A stretch of 64,000 bases of DNA, taken from positions 248,001 to 312,000 of the forward strand of contig NZ_CP011883.2 of NCBI RefSeq assembly GCF_000340435.2, read 5' to 3'. The notes under the pieces are model-generated. The model was given only the letters and a program-made list of their open reading frames with translations, did no database searches and was not told the origin of the DNA. The position numbers and the translations under genes were made by a program. The stretch comes from Mycobacterium haemophilum DSM 44634. Lineage in GTDB: Bacteria > Actinomycetota > Actinomycetes > Mycobacteriales > Mycobacteriaceae. Below, piece by piece: positions 1-7,910 of the stretch. Position 1 is the first letter of the stretch. Each line of letters starts with the position of its first letter.

Positions 1-1
1 C

Positions 2-961
2 CTGCTCGCCCCCCGGAACATAGCCGGGCTGGTCTCGGTGTCGGTGCTGATGCTGGTGCTCAGCACCGGCATTGCCGTGGCAGACCCGGACCCGTCCGCC
101 GGCGACCCAGGCGCGGCCGCGGCGCCCCCTGGCCCGCCGGCGCCACCTCCCTTGCCGGACTGGTTGGCGCCACCGCCGCCCCCGGACCCGCTGGGCCTGT
201 CGGTGGCACTTGGTCCGGTGGCTGGGCAGGATCCGACACCGTTTATCGGCGTGCCGCCATTCCGGCCGCCGACGTTCAACCCCATCAACGGTGCAATGGT
301 CGGTGTGGCCAAGCCGATCATCATCAACTTCCCGGGGCCGGTCGATGACGCGGGAATGACCGAAAGAGCCATCCACATTTCGTCGGTTCCGCCTGTGCCG
401 GGCAAGTTCTACTGGATGAGCCCGACTCAGTTGCGCTGGCGCCCGATCAACTTCTGGCCCGCCAACACCGTGGTGAACATCGACGCGGGGGGCACCACGT
501 CGAGCTTTCGGACCGGTGATGCGCTGGTGGCCACGGCCGACGACGCTACGCACCAGATGACGATTACGCGCAACGGGGTTGTGCAGCAAACCTTCCCCAT
601 GTCGATGGGGATGGCGGCGGGCCACCACCAGACCCCGAACGGCACGTACTACGTGCTGGAGAGGATGCCGTCGGTGGTGATGGATTCCTCGACGTATGGG
701 GTTCCGGTTAACTCGTCGTGGGGCTACAAGGTGACCGTCACCGACGCCGTCCGCATCGACAACAGCGGTAATTTCGTGCACAGCGCACCGTGGTCGGTCG
801 ACGATCAGGGCAAGCGCAATGTCAGCCACGGCTGCATCAACCTCAGCCCCAGCAACGCGAGGTGGTTCTACGACAACTTCGGCAGCGGTGATCCCGTCGT
901 CGTGAAGAATTCCGTCGGGAGTTACACACAAAACGACGGCGCTCAGGACTGGCAGATGTAA
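2..961 (+). CDS. L,D-transpeptidase (YkuD domain), 5' end outside window
   Basis: Forms 3-3 cross-links in peptidoglycan outside the membrane. The reading frame is open to the left edge, so the true start may lie upstream; a GTG at 38 would give 307 residues. A hydrophobic segment (VSVLMLVLSTGIAVA) ending before ADPDP is a signal peptide or lipoprotein-like anchor, followed by a long Pro/Ala-rich linker. Numbering from the GTG, the C-terminal YkuD domain has the catalytic signature SHGCIN with Cys266, plus the upstream GHH in the substrate flap. The Ig-like domain typical of mycobacterial Ldts precedes it. It corresponds to M. tuberculosis Rv0192 (LdtMt4 class) by position and sequence. The following genes Rv0193c-Rv0195 of M. 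tuberculosis are absent. Confidence 0.93.
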   Translation: MLAPRNIAGLVSVSVLMLVLSTGIAVADPDPSAGDPGAAAAPPGPPAPPPLPDWLAPPPPPDPLGLSVALGPVAGQDPTPFIGVPPFRPPTFNPINGAMVGVAKPIIINFPGPVDDAGMTERAIHISSVPPVPGKFYWMSPTQLRWRPINFWPANTVVNIDAGGTTSSFRTGDALVATADDATHQMTITRNGVVQQTFPMSMGMAAGHHQTPNGTYYVLERMPSVVMDSSTYGVPVNSSWGYKVTVTDAVRIDNSGNFVHSAPWSVDDQGKRNVSHGCINLSPSNARWFYDNFGSGDPVVVKNSVGSYTQNDGAQDWQM

Positions 962-984
962 CGGTCGCCCCGGGCGCCCGCCCA

Positions 985-1042
985 CCGAGTGTGAATCTCG
1001 CGACGGTCTCACGGCGTGTCGCGTCGTCAGATTCACACTCGG
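985..1042. terminator. Long perfect hairpin, possible bidirectional terminator or repeat element
   Basis: Two perfect 14-base arms, 985-998 (CCGAGTGTGAATCT) and 1029-1042 (AGATTCACACTCGG), flank a 30-base loop. The stem is extended inside by CGCGAC at 999-1004 pairing with GTCGCG at 1018-1023. It begins 23 bases after the transpeptidase stop and about 100 bases before the TetR gene. It could end transcription or be a member of a dispersed mycobacterial hairpin family; no T-tract follows, so intrinsic termination of the classical type is not proven. Confidence 0.6.
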
Positions 1043-1144
1043 CGAGCACTTGCCGCCAGAGTGGGCGGCTTTGTGCGTGCTGATGCGCGTGGCGCCCTGT
1101 TATGTATAGCATCATATATAGATCTGGGCCCTTAAGGAGCGGCG

Positions 1145-1732
1145 ATGCCAAGCCCACGCGAACGGATGGTCATTTCGACTGCGTTGCTGGTCAGGGAGCG
1201 CGGCGCGCACGCCACCGCGATCTCCGACATCCTCGAGCACAGTGGCGCACCGCGAGGCTCGGCGTATCACTACTTCCCAGGCGGGCGAACACAACTGCTC
1301 TGCGAGGCAGTCGATTTCGCGGGTGACCACGTCGCGGCCTTTATCGCCAAGGCCGAGGGCAGCCTCGAACTCTGGGACGCATTGATCGAGAAGTACCGCC
1401 AGCAGCTGCTTGGCAGTGACTTCCGCGCCGGCTGCCCGGTGGTGGCTGTCTCGGTCGAAGCGGGCGACGAACAAGACCGTGCGCGGATGGCTCCGGTGGT
1501 CGAACACGCGGCGGCGGTGTTCGACCGATGGTCAGACCTGATCGCGCAGCGTCTCAGCGCCGACGGCATGGCGCGCGACCGTGCCCACGAATTCGCGGTA
1601 CTGGCGACCTCGTCGCTCGAGGGCGCAATCCTGCTGGCCCGGGTGCAGCGCGATCTGAAGCCCCTGGATCTCGTTCACCGCCAACTGCATCGACTGCTCG
1701 TGGCTGAGCTTCCGGAAAGGAATCCGCAATGA
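1145..1732 (+). CDS. TetR-family repressor (LmrA/YxaF-like)
   Basis: 195-residue DNA-binding repressor. The N-terminal helix-turn-helix spans about residues 8-52 and contains the recognition-helix motif SGAPRGSAYHYFPGG, which is characteristic of the LmrA/YxaF subgroup; the C-terminal domain (about 80-190) binds an unknown ligand. An AAGGAG ribosome binding site lies 7 bases before the ATG. The stop overlaps the start of the next gene as ATGA, so it is co-transcribed with the molybdo-oxidoreductase it probably controls. AT-rich DNA at 1100-1125 (TATGTATAGCATCATATATA) just upstream is the likely promoter/operator. Orthologous in position to Rv0196. A paralogue of the same subgroup lies at 38782-39477. 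Confidence 0.9.
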   Translation: MPSPRERMVISTALLVRERGAHATAISDILEHSGAPRGSAYHYFPGGRTQLLCEAVDFAGDHVAAFIAKAEGSLELWDALIEKYRQQLLGSDFRAGCPVVAVSVEAGDEQDRARMAPVVEHAAAVFDRWSDLIAQRLSADGMARDRAHEFAVLATSSLEGAILLARVQRDLKPLDLVHRQLHRLLVAELPERNPQ

Positions 1733-3975
1733 CTACCACCGGCTGGCAGCCCACCGCCTGCATCCTTTGCGAATGCAACTGCGGCATTGTCGTGCAGGTC
1801 GAGGGGCGCAAACTGGCGCGCATCCGCGGCGACAAGGCGCATCCGGGGTCGCAGGGTTACACCTGCAATAAGGCGTTGCGGCTAGACCACTACCAAAACA
1901 ACCGCGCTCGCCTGACCTCGCCGATGCGCCGCCGTCCTGATGGCAGTTTCGAGGAGATCGACTGGGACACTGCGATTGTCGAGATTGCCGAGGGGTTCAA
2001 GCGCATCCGCGACACATATGGCGGCGACAAGATCTTCTACTACGGCGGCGGCGGGCAGGGCAATCATCTGGGTGGGGCCTACAGTGGCGCATTTCTGAAG
2101 GCCCTGGGCTCTCGTTACCGATCCAATGCGCTGGCACAGGAGAAAACCGGCGAAGCGTGGGTCGATGCACGGCTGTATGGCGGCCACACGCGAGGTGAGT
2201 TCGAGCACGCCGAGGTGTCGGTGTTCGTGGGCAAGAATCCGTGGATGTCGCAGAGTTTCCCCCGGGCCCGGGTGGTGCTCAACGAGATTGCCAAAGACCC
2301 GGCTCGCTCGATGATCGTCATCGACCCTGTCGTCACCGACACCGCAAAGATGGCGGACTTTCACCTGCGGGTGCGACCTGGAGCCGACGCCTGGTGTCTG
2401 GCCGCCCTGGCCGCCATCCTTGTACAGGAAAATCTTTGCGACGAAGCATTTCTCGCTGAGCACGTACACGGCGCCGACGTCGTCCGCGACACCCTGCATG
2501 CGGTTTCGGTCGCCGACTACGCCGCGCACTGCGGGGTGGACGAAGAACTGTTGCGGGCCGCCGCGCGCTGCATCGGCACCGCCGCCAGCGTTGCGGTGTT
2601 CGAAGATCTCGGAATTCAGCAGGGACCGAACAGTACGCTGTGCTCCTATTTGAACAAGCTGCTGTGGATCCTCACTGGCAACTTCGCGAAAAAGGGCAGT
2701 CAGCACTTGCATTCGTCTTTCGCTCCGCTGTTCAGCACGGTGTCTGGCCGTACGCCTGTCACCGGCGCGCCCATCATCGCCGGGCTGATTCCCGCCAATG
2801 CTGTCCCCGAAGAGATCCTCACCGATCATCCGGACCGGTTCCGGGCCATGATCGTCGAAAGCGGCAATCCCGCCCATTCGCTGGCCAACTCGGCCGCCTG
2901 CCACGAGGCGTTCCAGGCATTGGAACTGATGGTGGTTGTCGACGTTGCGATGACTGAAACCGCCCGGCTCGCCCACTACGTGCTCCCCGCGGCCTCCCAG
3001 TTCGAGAAGCCAGAAGCCACCTTCTTCAATTTCGAGTTCCCGCGCAACGGCTTTCAGCTGCGTCGGCCGCTATTGGAACCATTGCCAGGAACGCTGCCCG
3101 AACCGGAGATTTGGGCTCGGCTGGTGCGGGCACTTGGCGTCATCGACGACGCGGACCTGCGGCCGCTGCGAGAAGCCGCCCAGCAGGGCCGTCAGGCGTA
3201 TACCGAGGCGATCCTGGGGACGGTGGCCACCAATCCGACCGTCGCGAAATTGCTGCCCTACGTGCTCTATGAAACACTCGGGCCGACGCTGCCGGACGAG
3301 TTGGCCGGGGCGGCCGCCCTGTGGGGGCTCGCGCAGAAGACGGCGCTGACCTATCCCGATGCTGTTCGGCGCGCCGGCTACGCCGACGGCAATGCGCTGT
3401 TCGACGCGATCCTGGCCAGTCCGTCCGGAGTCACCTTCACCGTCCACAACTACCAAGACGACTTCGCTTTGGTGAGCCACGCCGACCATAAGATCGCCGT
3501 GGAAATCCCGGAAATGCTGAATGAGCTAAAGACGTTAACCACAGCGCCACCCCAGCTGACCACTTCGGAGTTTCCTGTCGTGCTGTCGGTGGGTGAGCGG
3601 CGCGCCTACACGGCCAACGACATCTTCCGGGACCCGTCTTGGCGCAAACGGGATGTCGACGGTGCGCTACGGGTCAGCGTCGAAGATGCGCACGCTCTCG
3701 GGCTCACCGGCGGGGGACGTGCCCGGATCACGACCGCCGCCGGCAGTGCCGAAGCGACCGTCGAAATCACCGAGACCATGCTTCCCGGACATGCCGCGCT
3801 GCCCAACGGATTTGGGCTCGACTACACCGACGACAACGGCAACGTACTTATCCCGGGCGTCGCTCCGAACACACTCACGTCCACCGAATGGCGAGACCCT
3901 TACGCGGGTACGCCCTGGCACAAGCATGTGCCCGCGCGGATCGAGGCGCTGGCAGCAGTCAGTTCCAGATCCTGA
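1729..3975 (+). CDS. Molybdopterin oxidoreductase with [4Fe-4S] cluster
   Basis: 748-residue member of the DMSO reductase/formate dehydrogenase-alpha family. The N-terminus carries the cluster motif C11-x2-C14-x3-C18-x27-C46; the bis-MGD-binding core fills about residues 55-560 and the molydopterin-dinucleotide-binding beta domain about 610-735. There is no twin-arginine signal, so it is predicted to be cytoplasmic. It overlaps the TetR gene by four bases and is the apparent regulatory target. It matches Rv0197 (762 residues) whose substrate is not established. The gene converges on zmp1, overlapping its 3' end by 17 bases. Confidence 0.9.
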   Translation: MTTTGWQPTACILCECNCGIVVQVEGRKLARIRGDKAHPGSQGYTCNKALRLDHYQNNRARLTSPMRRRPDGSFEEIDWDTAIVEIAEGFKRIRDTYGGDKIFYYGGGGQGNHLGGAYSGAFLKALGSRYRSNALAQEKTGEAWVDARLYGGHTRGEFEHAEVSVFVGKNPWMSQSFPRARVVLNEIAKDPARSMIVIDPVVTDTAKMADFHLRVRPGADAWCLAALAAILVQENLCDEAFLAEHVHGADVVRDTLHAVSVADYAAHCGVDEELLRAAARCIGTAASVAVFEDLGIQQGPNSTLCSYLNKLLWILTGNFAKKGSQHLHSSFAPLFSTVSGRTPVTGAPIIAGLIPANAVPEEILTDHPDRFRAMIVESGNPAHSLANSAACHEAFQALELMVVVDVAMTETARLAHYVLPAASQFEKPEATFFNFEFPRNGFQLRRPLLEPLPGTLPEPEIWARLVRALGVIDDADLRPLREAAQQGRQAYTEAILGTVATNPTVAKLLPYVLYETLGPTLPDELAGAAALWGLAQKTALTYPDAVRRAGYADGNALFDAILASPSGVTFTVHNYQDDFALVSHADHKIAVEIPEMLNELKTLTTAPPQLTTSEFPVVLSVGERRAYTANDIFRDPSWRKRDVDGALRVSVEDAHALGLTGGGRARITTAAGSAEATVEITETMLPGHAALPNGFGLDYTDDNGNVLIPGVAPNTLTSTEWRDPYAGTPWHKHVPARIEALAAVSSRS

Positions 3976-5974
3976 CCCGGCGTTGCGGTTCCAGGAATAA
4001 TGCGTCGTTTTCGGTTACGTCAAAGGCGTCGTAAAAAGCATCAACATTACGGATAACACCGTTGCACCGGAACTCTGGCGGTGAATGCGGATCCACCGCT
4101 AACCGCCGGATTGCCTCGGCGTCTCGGGATTTGGTCCGCCACACCTGCGCCCAGCCGAAAAACACGCGCTGCACGCCGGTGAGACCGTCGATAACGGGAG
4201 CCGGTTGGCCGCTGCGCGACAGCTGGTAGGCCAACAGCGCGATGGACAGCCCGCCCAGGTCGCCGATGTTCTCGCCGACGGTGAAAGCGCCATTCACGTG
4301 GTGTTGCTGGTCTTGTCCGTCGAGCCCCCGAGGCGTGTACACCTCGTATTGTTCGATGAGCGCCTTGGTGCGGGCGCCGAACTCCGTGCGGTCGTCGTCG
4401 GTCCACCAGTCGACCAGGTTGCCGTCGCCGTCGTATTTGGCGCCCTGGTCGTCGAAGCCGTGCCCGATCTCGTGTCCGATCACCGCCCCGATCCCACCGT
4501 AGTTGGCGGCGTCGTCGGCCTCGGCGTCGAAGAACGGTGGCTGCAAAATAGCTGCGGGGAACACGATTTCATTCATCCCTGGGTTGTAATACGCGTTGAC
4601 CGTCTGCGGCGTCATAAACCATTCGTCACGATCCACCGGGCCACCGAGTTTGGCTAGCTCACGATCGTGGTTGACCGCGTACCCGCGTTGGCAGTTGCCG
4701 TAGAGGTCGTCCCGGTGGATTACCAGCTTGGAGTAGTCCCGCCACTTCTTCGGGTAGCCGACCTTGGCGGTGAACTTAGTTAGCTTGCTCAGCGCGCGCT
4801 CTCGGGTCTGTGGCGTCATCCAGGCCAATTCGCTGATGCTGAGCCGGTAGGCTTGTTGCAGGTTGCCCACTAGGGCGTCGATTCGGGCCTTGGCGTTTGG
4901 CGGGAAATGTCGCTGCACGTAAAGCTTTCCGACGGCATCGCCCATGAGGTTCTCCACCAGCGAAACCCCTCGCTTCCAGCGGTCACGGATTTGCTCGGTG
5001 CCGGTCAGCAAGCGGCCGTAGAAATCGAAGTCCGCGGCAACCAGGTCGTCGGTCAGCCAGGGTGCGCGGGCGCGGATCAATCGCCAACGCGCCCAGCACT
5101 TCCAGTCTTCGAGGTGAACGCTTTCCCACAGCGCGGCGAACGCGGTGAGGTAATCAGGTTGGCGCACAACTAATTCGGCGACCGAGTCCGGCGTGCTGCC
5201 CAGCGCCCTCACCCAGCCGGCCCAGTCGAAGCCCGCCCCGTCGCTTTGTAGTTCAGCGAACGTGCGCAGGTTGTAGGACAGGTCGGCATCGCGGCGCTTG
5301 ACTACATCCCAGTGTGCGGCGGCAAGTTCGGTCTCCAACGCCACGATGCGAGCAGCGGTCTCGCCGTGGGCCCCGGGATCTTCGGGGTGTTCGCCCCGAT
5401 ACACCAGGCTAAACATCCGGGCGATGTGTCCGGGGTAGGCCGCCAGCACCTCGGCGTGCTGCTCATCGCGGAAATAGGACTCGTCGGGCAATCCGATGCC
5501 GGATTGGCTGAAGTGCACCAGGTAACGGGTCGAATCTTTGGAATCGGTATCCACATAGACTGCGACGCCGCCACTCACCCCGGTGCGTTGCAGCGCGCCG
5601 AGGACGGCGGCCAAATCGGAGGCATCGGCGGCGTTATCGATCATGGCCAACTCGTCCAACAGCGGTTGGGTCCCCCTGCGTTCGACGGTTTGCTCGTCGA
5701 GGAAGCTGGCGTACAGGTCACCGATGCGCTGTGCGTCGGCCTCCGCGGTCGCGCCCGCCGCGGCTTTCCTGCTGGCTTCTGCGATCAAGTCGCGCACCTG
5801 CTCTTCGGTCTGGTCGAACAGGTGCCGGAAGGCGCCGTCGGTCGCCCGGTCGGCGGGTATCTCGTAGTCGGCCAGCCAGCGGCCGTTGACATGACCGAAA
5901 AGGTCGTCTTGGGGTCGGGTATTGGCGTCGACATAGCTGAGATCGATGCCCGAACGGATGGCCTCTACAGTCAC
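3959..5974 (-). CDS. zmp1: M13 zinc metalloendopeptidase Zmp1
   Basis: 671-residue neprilysin-type peptidase. The zinc site HEIGH is at residues 501-505 and the third ligand Glu568 is in GENIGDLGG; the substrate-binding NAYYNP motif precedes them. No signal peptide is visible, as for the M. tuberculosis protein (Rv0198c, 663 residues), which nevertheless acts outside the cell and has been linked to phagosome maturation arrest and inflammasome control. The start is a GTG at 5974, preceded by GGAAAG at a workable distance; no in-frame ATG lies close by. Tail-to-tail with the molybdo-oxidoreductase. Confidence 0.95.
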   Translation of the reverse strand: MTVEAIRSGIDLSYVDANTRPQDDLFGHVNGRWLADYEIPADRATDGAFRHLFDQTEEQVRDLIAEASRKAAAGATAEADAQRIGDLYASFLDEQTVERRGTQPLLDELAMIDNAADASDLAAVLGALQRTGVSGGVAVYVDTDSKDSTRYLVHFSQSGIGLPDESYFRDEQHAEVLAAYPGHIARMFSLVYRGEHPEDPGAHGETAARIVALETELAAAHWDVVKRRDADLSYNLRTFAELQSDGAGFDWAGWVRALGSTPDSVAELVVRQPDYLTAFAALWESVHLEDWKCWARWRLIRARAPWLTDDLVAADFDFYGRLLTGTEQIRDRWKRGVSLVENLMGDAVGKLYVQRHFPPNAKARIDALVGNLQQAYRLSISELAWMTPQTRERALSKLTKFTAKVGYPKKWRDYSKLVIHRDDLYGNCQRGYAVNHDRELAKLGGPVDRDEWFMTPQTVNAYYNPGMNEIVFPAAILQPPFFDAEADDAANYGGIGAVIGHEIGHGFDDQGAKYDGDGNLVDWWTDDDRTEFGARTKALIEQYEVYTPRGLDGQDQQHHVNGAFTVGENIGDLGGLSIALLAYQLSRSGQPAPVIDGLTGVQRVFFGWAQVWRTKSRDAEAIRRLAVDPHSPPEFRCNGVIRNVDAFYDAFDVTENDALFLEPQRRVRIWN

Positions 5975-6069
5975 GCCGCCATCTTTCCATTTTTTCGGCT
6001 ACGACTTGAGACGGCCTGGGACCGTGCCTACTCGTGAACTGCCCTAGGACGCCGGGTACCCTCGCGGCC

Positions 6070-6708
6070 ATGCCTGACGGGGAGCAGACGAAGCGACCGG
6101 ACTACGAAGAGTCTGCTGACATTGAGGATGACTCCGAGCCTGATCCCTCAGGTGGTTCCGTCTTCTCTCAGTACGGCATCGCGTCGACCGTTCTGGCGGT
6201 GTTGTCGGTCGCCGCGGTCGCGCTCGGCGTCGTCATCTGGCACGCACACCATGACGACGCGGCTGAACGTGCCTACCTGACCCGTGTGATGCAGACCGCG
6301 GCCGACTGGGCGGGTGTGCTGATCAACATGAACACCAGCAATATCGACGCCAGTTTGCAGCGGCTGCATGACGAAACGGTCGGCGAACTCAACACCGACT
6401 TCGACGCCGCCGTCCAGCCTTACCGGCAGGTGGTGCAGAAGCTGCAGACACAAAGCAGGGGCCAGATCGAGGCGGTTGCGATCGAATCAGTGCACCACGA
6501 CCTGGATACACAGCCCGGTGTCGCGCATGCCGTGGTGACCACCAAACTGCCACCGTTGGCGGCGCGTACCGACTCGGTGATGCTGGTCGCGACATCGGTC
6601 AGCGAGAACGTGGGCAGCAAGCCGACGACGGTGCACTGGAGCTTGCGGCTCGATGTCTCCGATGTCGACGGCAAGCTGATGATCTCTCGTCTTGAGTCGA
6701 TCCGATGA
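6070..6708 (+). CDS. omamA: Orphan Mce-associated membrane protein OmamA
   Basis: 212 residues from the ATG at 6070; an in-frame start at 6034 would add 12 residues without similarity to the family. Acidic cytoplasmic N-terminus (about 35 residues), one transmembrane segment (YGIASTVLAVLSVAAVALGV), then an extracytoplasmic domain of the Mce-associated (Mam) family. It corresponds to Rv0199; OmamA in M. tuberculosis and M. smegmatis stabilises Mce transporters and supports cholesterol import. The stop overlaps the start of the next gene (ATGA), so the two are translationally coupled. Confidence 0.92.
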   Translation: MPDGEQTKRPDYEESADIEDDSEPDPSGGSVFSQYGIASTVLAVLSVAAVALGVVIWHAHHDDAAERAYLTRVMQTAADWAGVLINMNTSNIDASLQRLHDETVGELNTDFDAAVQPYRQVVQKLQTQSRGQIEAVAIESVHHDLDTQPGVAHAVVTTKLPPLAARTDSVMLVATSVSENVGSKPTTVHWSLRLDVSDVDGKLMISRLESIR

Positions 6709-7394
6709 GAAACCGGTGGCGGCTGCTGGCGTTCGACATTGTGGCCCCGCTGGCCGTGATCGCCGCGTTGGCGATGATCGGGGTGGTACTGGACTGGCCG
6801 CTGTGGTGGGTGTCGGCGTGCTCGGTGTTGGTGTTGCTGATTATGGAAGGTGTCGGGGTCAATTTTTGGCTGCTGCGCCGTGATTCGGTCACCGTCGGCA
6901 CCGATGATGACGCGCCCGGATTGCGTTTGGCCGTTGTCGTGGCATGCACTGCTGTCCTGTGCGCGGCGGTGCTGACCGGATACACGCACTGGACGTCGGC
7001 GGACCGCGACTTTCGGCGGGATTCCCGCGAGGTAGTGCAGATCGCCACGGGGATGGCAGAGGCGATGGCGTCGTTCACCCCGAGCGCCCCGACCAGCTCC
7101 ATTGATCGGGCTACGGCGATGATGGTGCCCGACCAGGCGGGCGTGTTCAAGGAGCAATACCGAAAGTCCAGCGCCGATCTGGCCCAGCGCAACGTCACCG
7201 CTCAGGCCGCCGCGCTGGCGGCCGGCGTCGAGGCCATCGGGCCGTCGGCGGCCAGTGTCGCGGTGATCCTGCGGGTAACCCAGAACACGCCGGGTCAGCC
7301 CCCCAGTCAGGCGGCGCCCGCAGTGCGGGTGACATTGATCAAGCGCGGCAGTGACTGGCTGGTGACCGACGTGCTGCCGATCAACGCCCGTTAG
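6705..7394 (+). CDS. omamB: Mce-associated-like membrane protein (OmamB/Rv0200)
   Basis: 229 residues. Three hydrophobic segments are visible: about 8-25, 27-47 and 69-86, followed by an extracytoplasmic Mam-like domain of about 140 residues containing the weakly conserved region from DRDFRRDSREVVQIATGMAE onward. It overlaps omamA by four bases and follows it in all mycobacteria I know, so both probably belong to the accessory machinery of Mce lipid importers. The precise role of this second subunit is inferred. Confidence 0.85.
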   Translation: MRNRWRLLAFDIVAPLAVIAALAMIGVVLDWPLWWVSACSVLVLLIMEGVGVNFWLLRRDSVTVGTDDDAPGLRLAVVVACTAVLCAAVLTGYTHWTSADRDFRRDSREVVQIATGMAEAMASFTPSAPTSSIDRATAMMVPDQAGVFKEQYRKSSADLAQRNVTAQAAALAAGVEAIGPSAASVAVILRVTQNTPGQPPSQAAPAVRVTLIKRGSDWLVTDVLPINAR

Positions 7395-7400
7395 CTCGGC

Positions 7401-7910
7401 TCAGTCGCTGTTGGCCGCACGTGCGGCCTTGACTTTGACGAACCGGTCCGACAACCGACGCATCCGGATCATCAAGGCGGCCGACGGACTGGTGCTGCCG
7501 TCGAGGTAGCTGGCCAGATCCTCGGGTGCGACCCCGATGCGGGAGGCGAATTCCTGTTGCCCCAGGCCGGAGCGATCGATCAGGAGCCGCACGTGGCGGG
7601 CGACCTCGGCGCGTTCGTTGATCTCCAGGTGGGCGCGGGCGCGCTCCAGCACCTCCCAGAGGGCTTTGCAGATGCCATACGGTCGCGTGCCCTCGAGCAC
7701 TTCTTCGACCTGACGGGCCGTCCGTCCATAAGGGTCGCGTTTTACCGCGGCGGCGATGAGCTTCCAGATCTCGATGTCGCCGCCGTGCAGTGCCGAGCGG
7801 ATGGCGGCGGTAGACCAGAACTCCACCGGCTGGTCGGGATCGTCGCGGACCTGGTCCGCGGCGGGCTGTTCAGGCGGCGCTGCGGGGTGTCGGTCGACTA
7901 CCAACGTCAC
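7401..7910 (-). CDS. XRE-like helix-turn-helix protein (Rv0201c)
   Basis: 169 residues from a GTG at 7910 that overlaps the mmpL11 stop codon as GTGA and is preceded by AGGAGG at 7914-7919; an upstream in-frame start would extend into mmpL11 and is unlikely. The C-terminal third has a Cro/C1-type helix-turn-helix (SGLGQQEFASRIGVAPEDLA, about residues 118-137). The N-terminal part has no domain I recognise. It is the second gene of the mmpL11 transcript. A regulatory role is inferred from the fold only. Confidence 0.85.
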   Translation of the reverse strand: MTLVVDRHPAAPPEQPAADQVRDDPDQPVEFWSTAAIRSALHGGDIEIWKLIAAAVKRDPYGRTARQVEEVLEGTRPYGICKALWEVLERARAHLEINERAEVARHVRLLIDRSGLGQQEFASRIGVAPEDLASYLDGSTSPSAALMIRMRRLSDRFVKVKAARAANSD

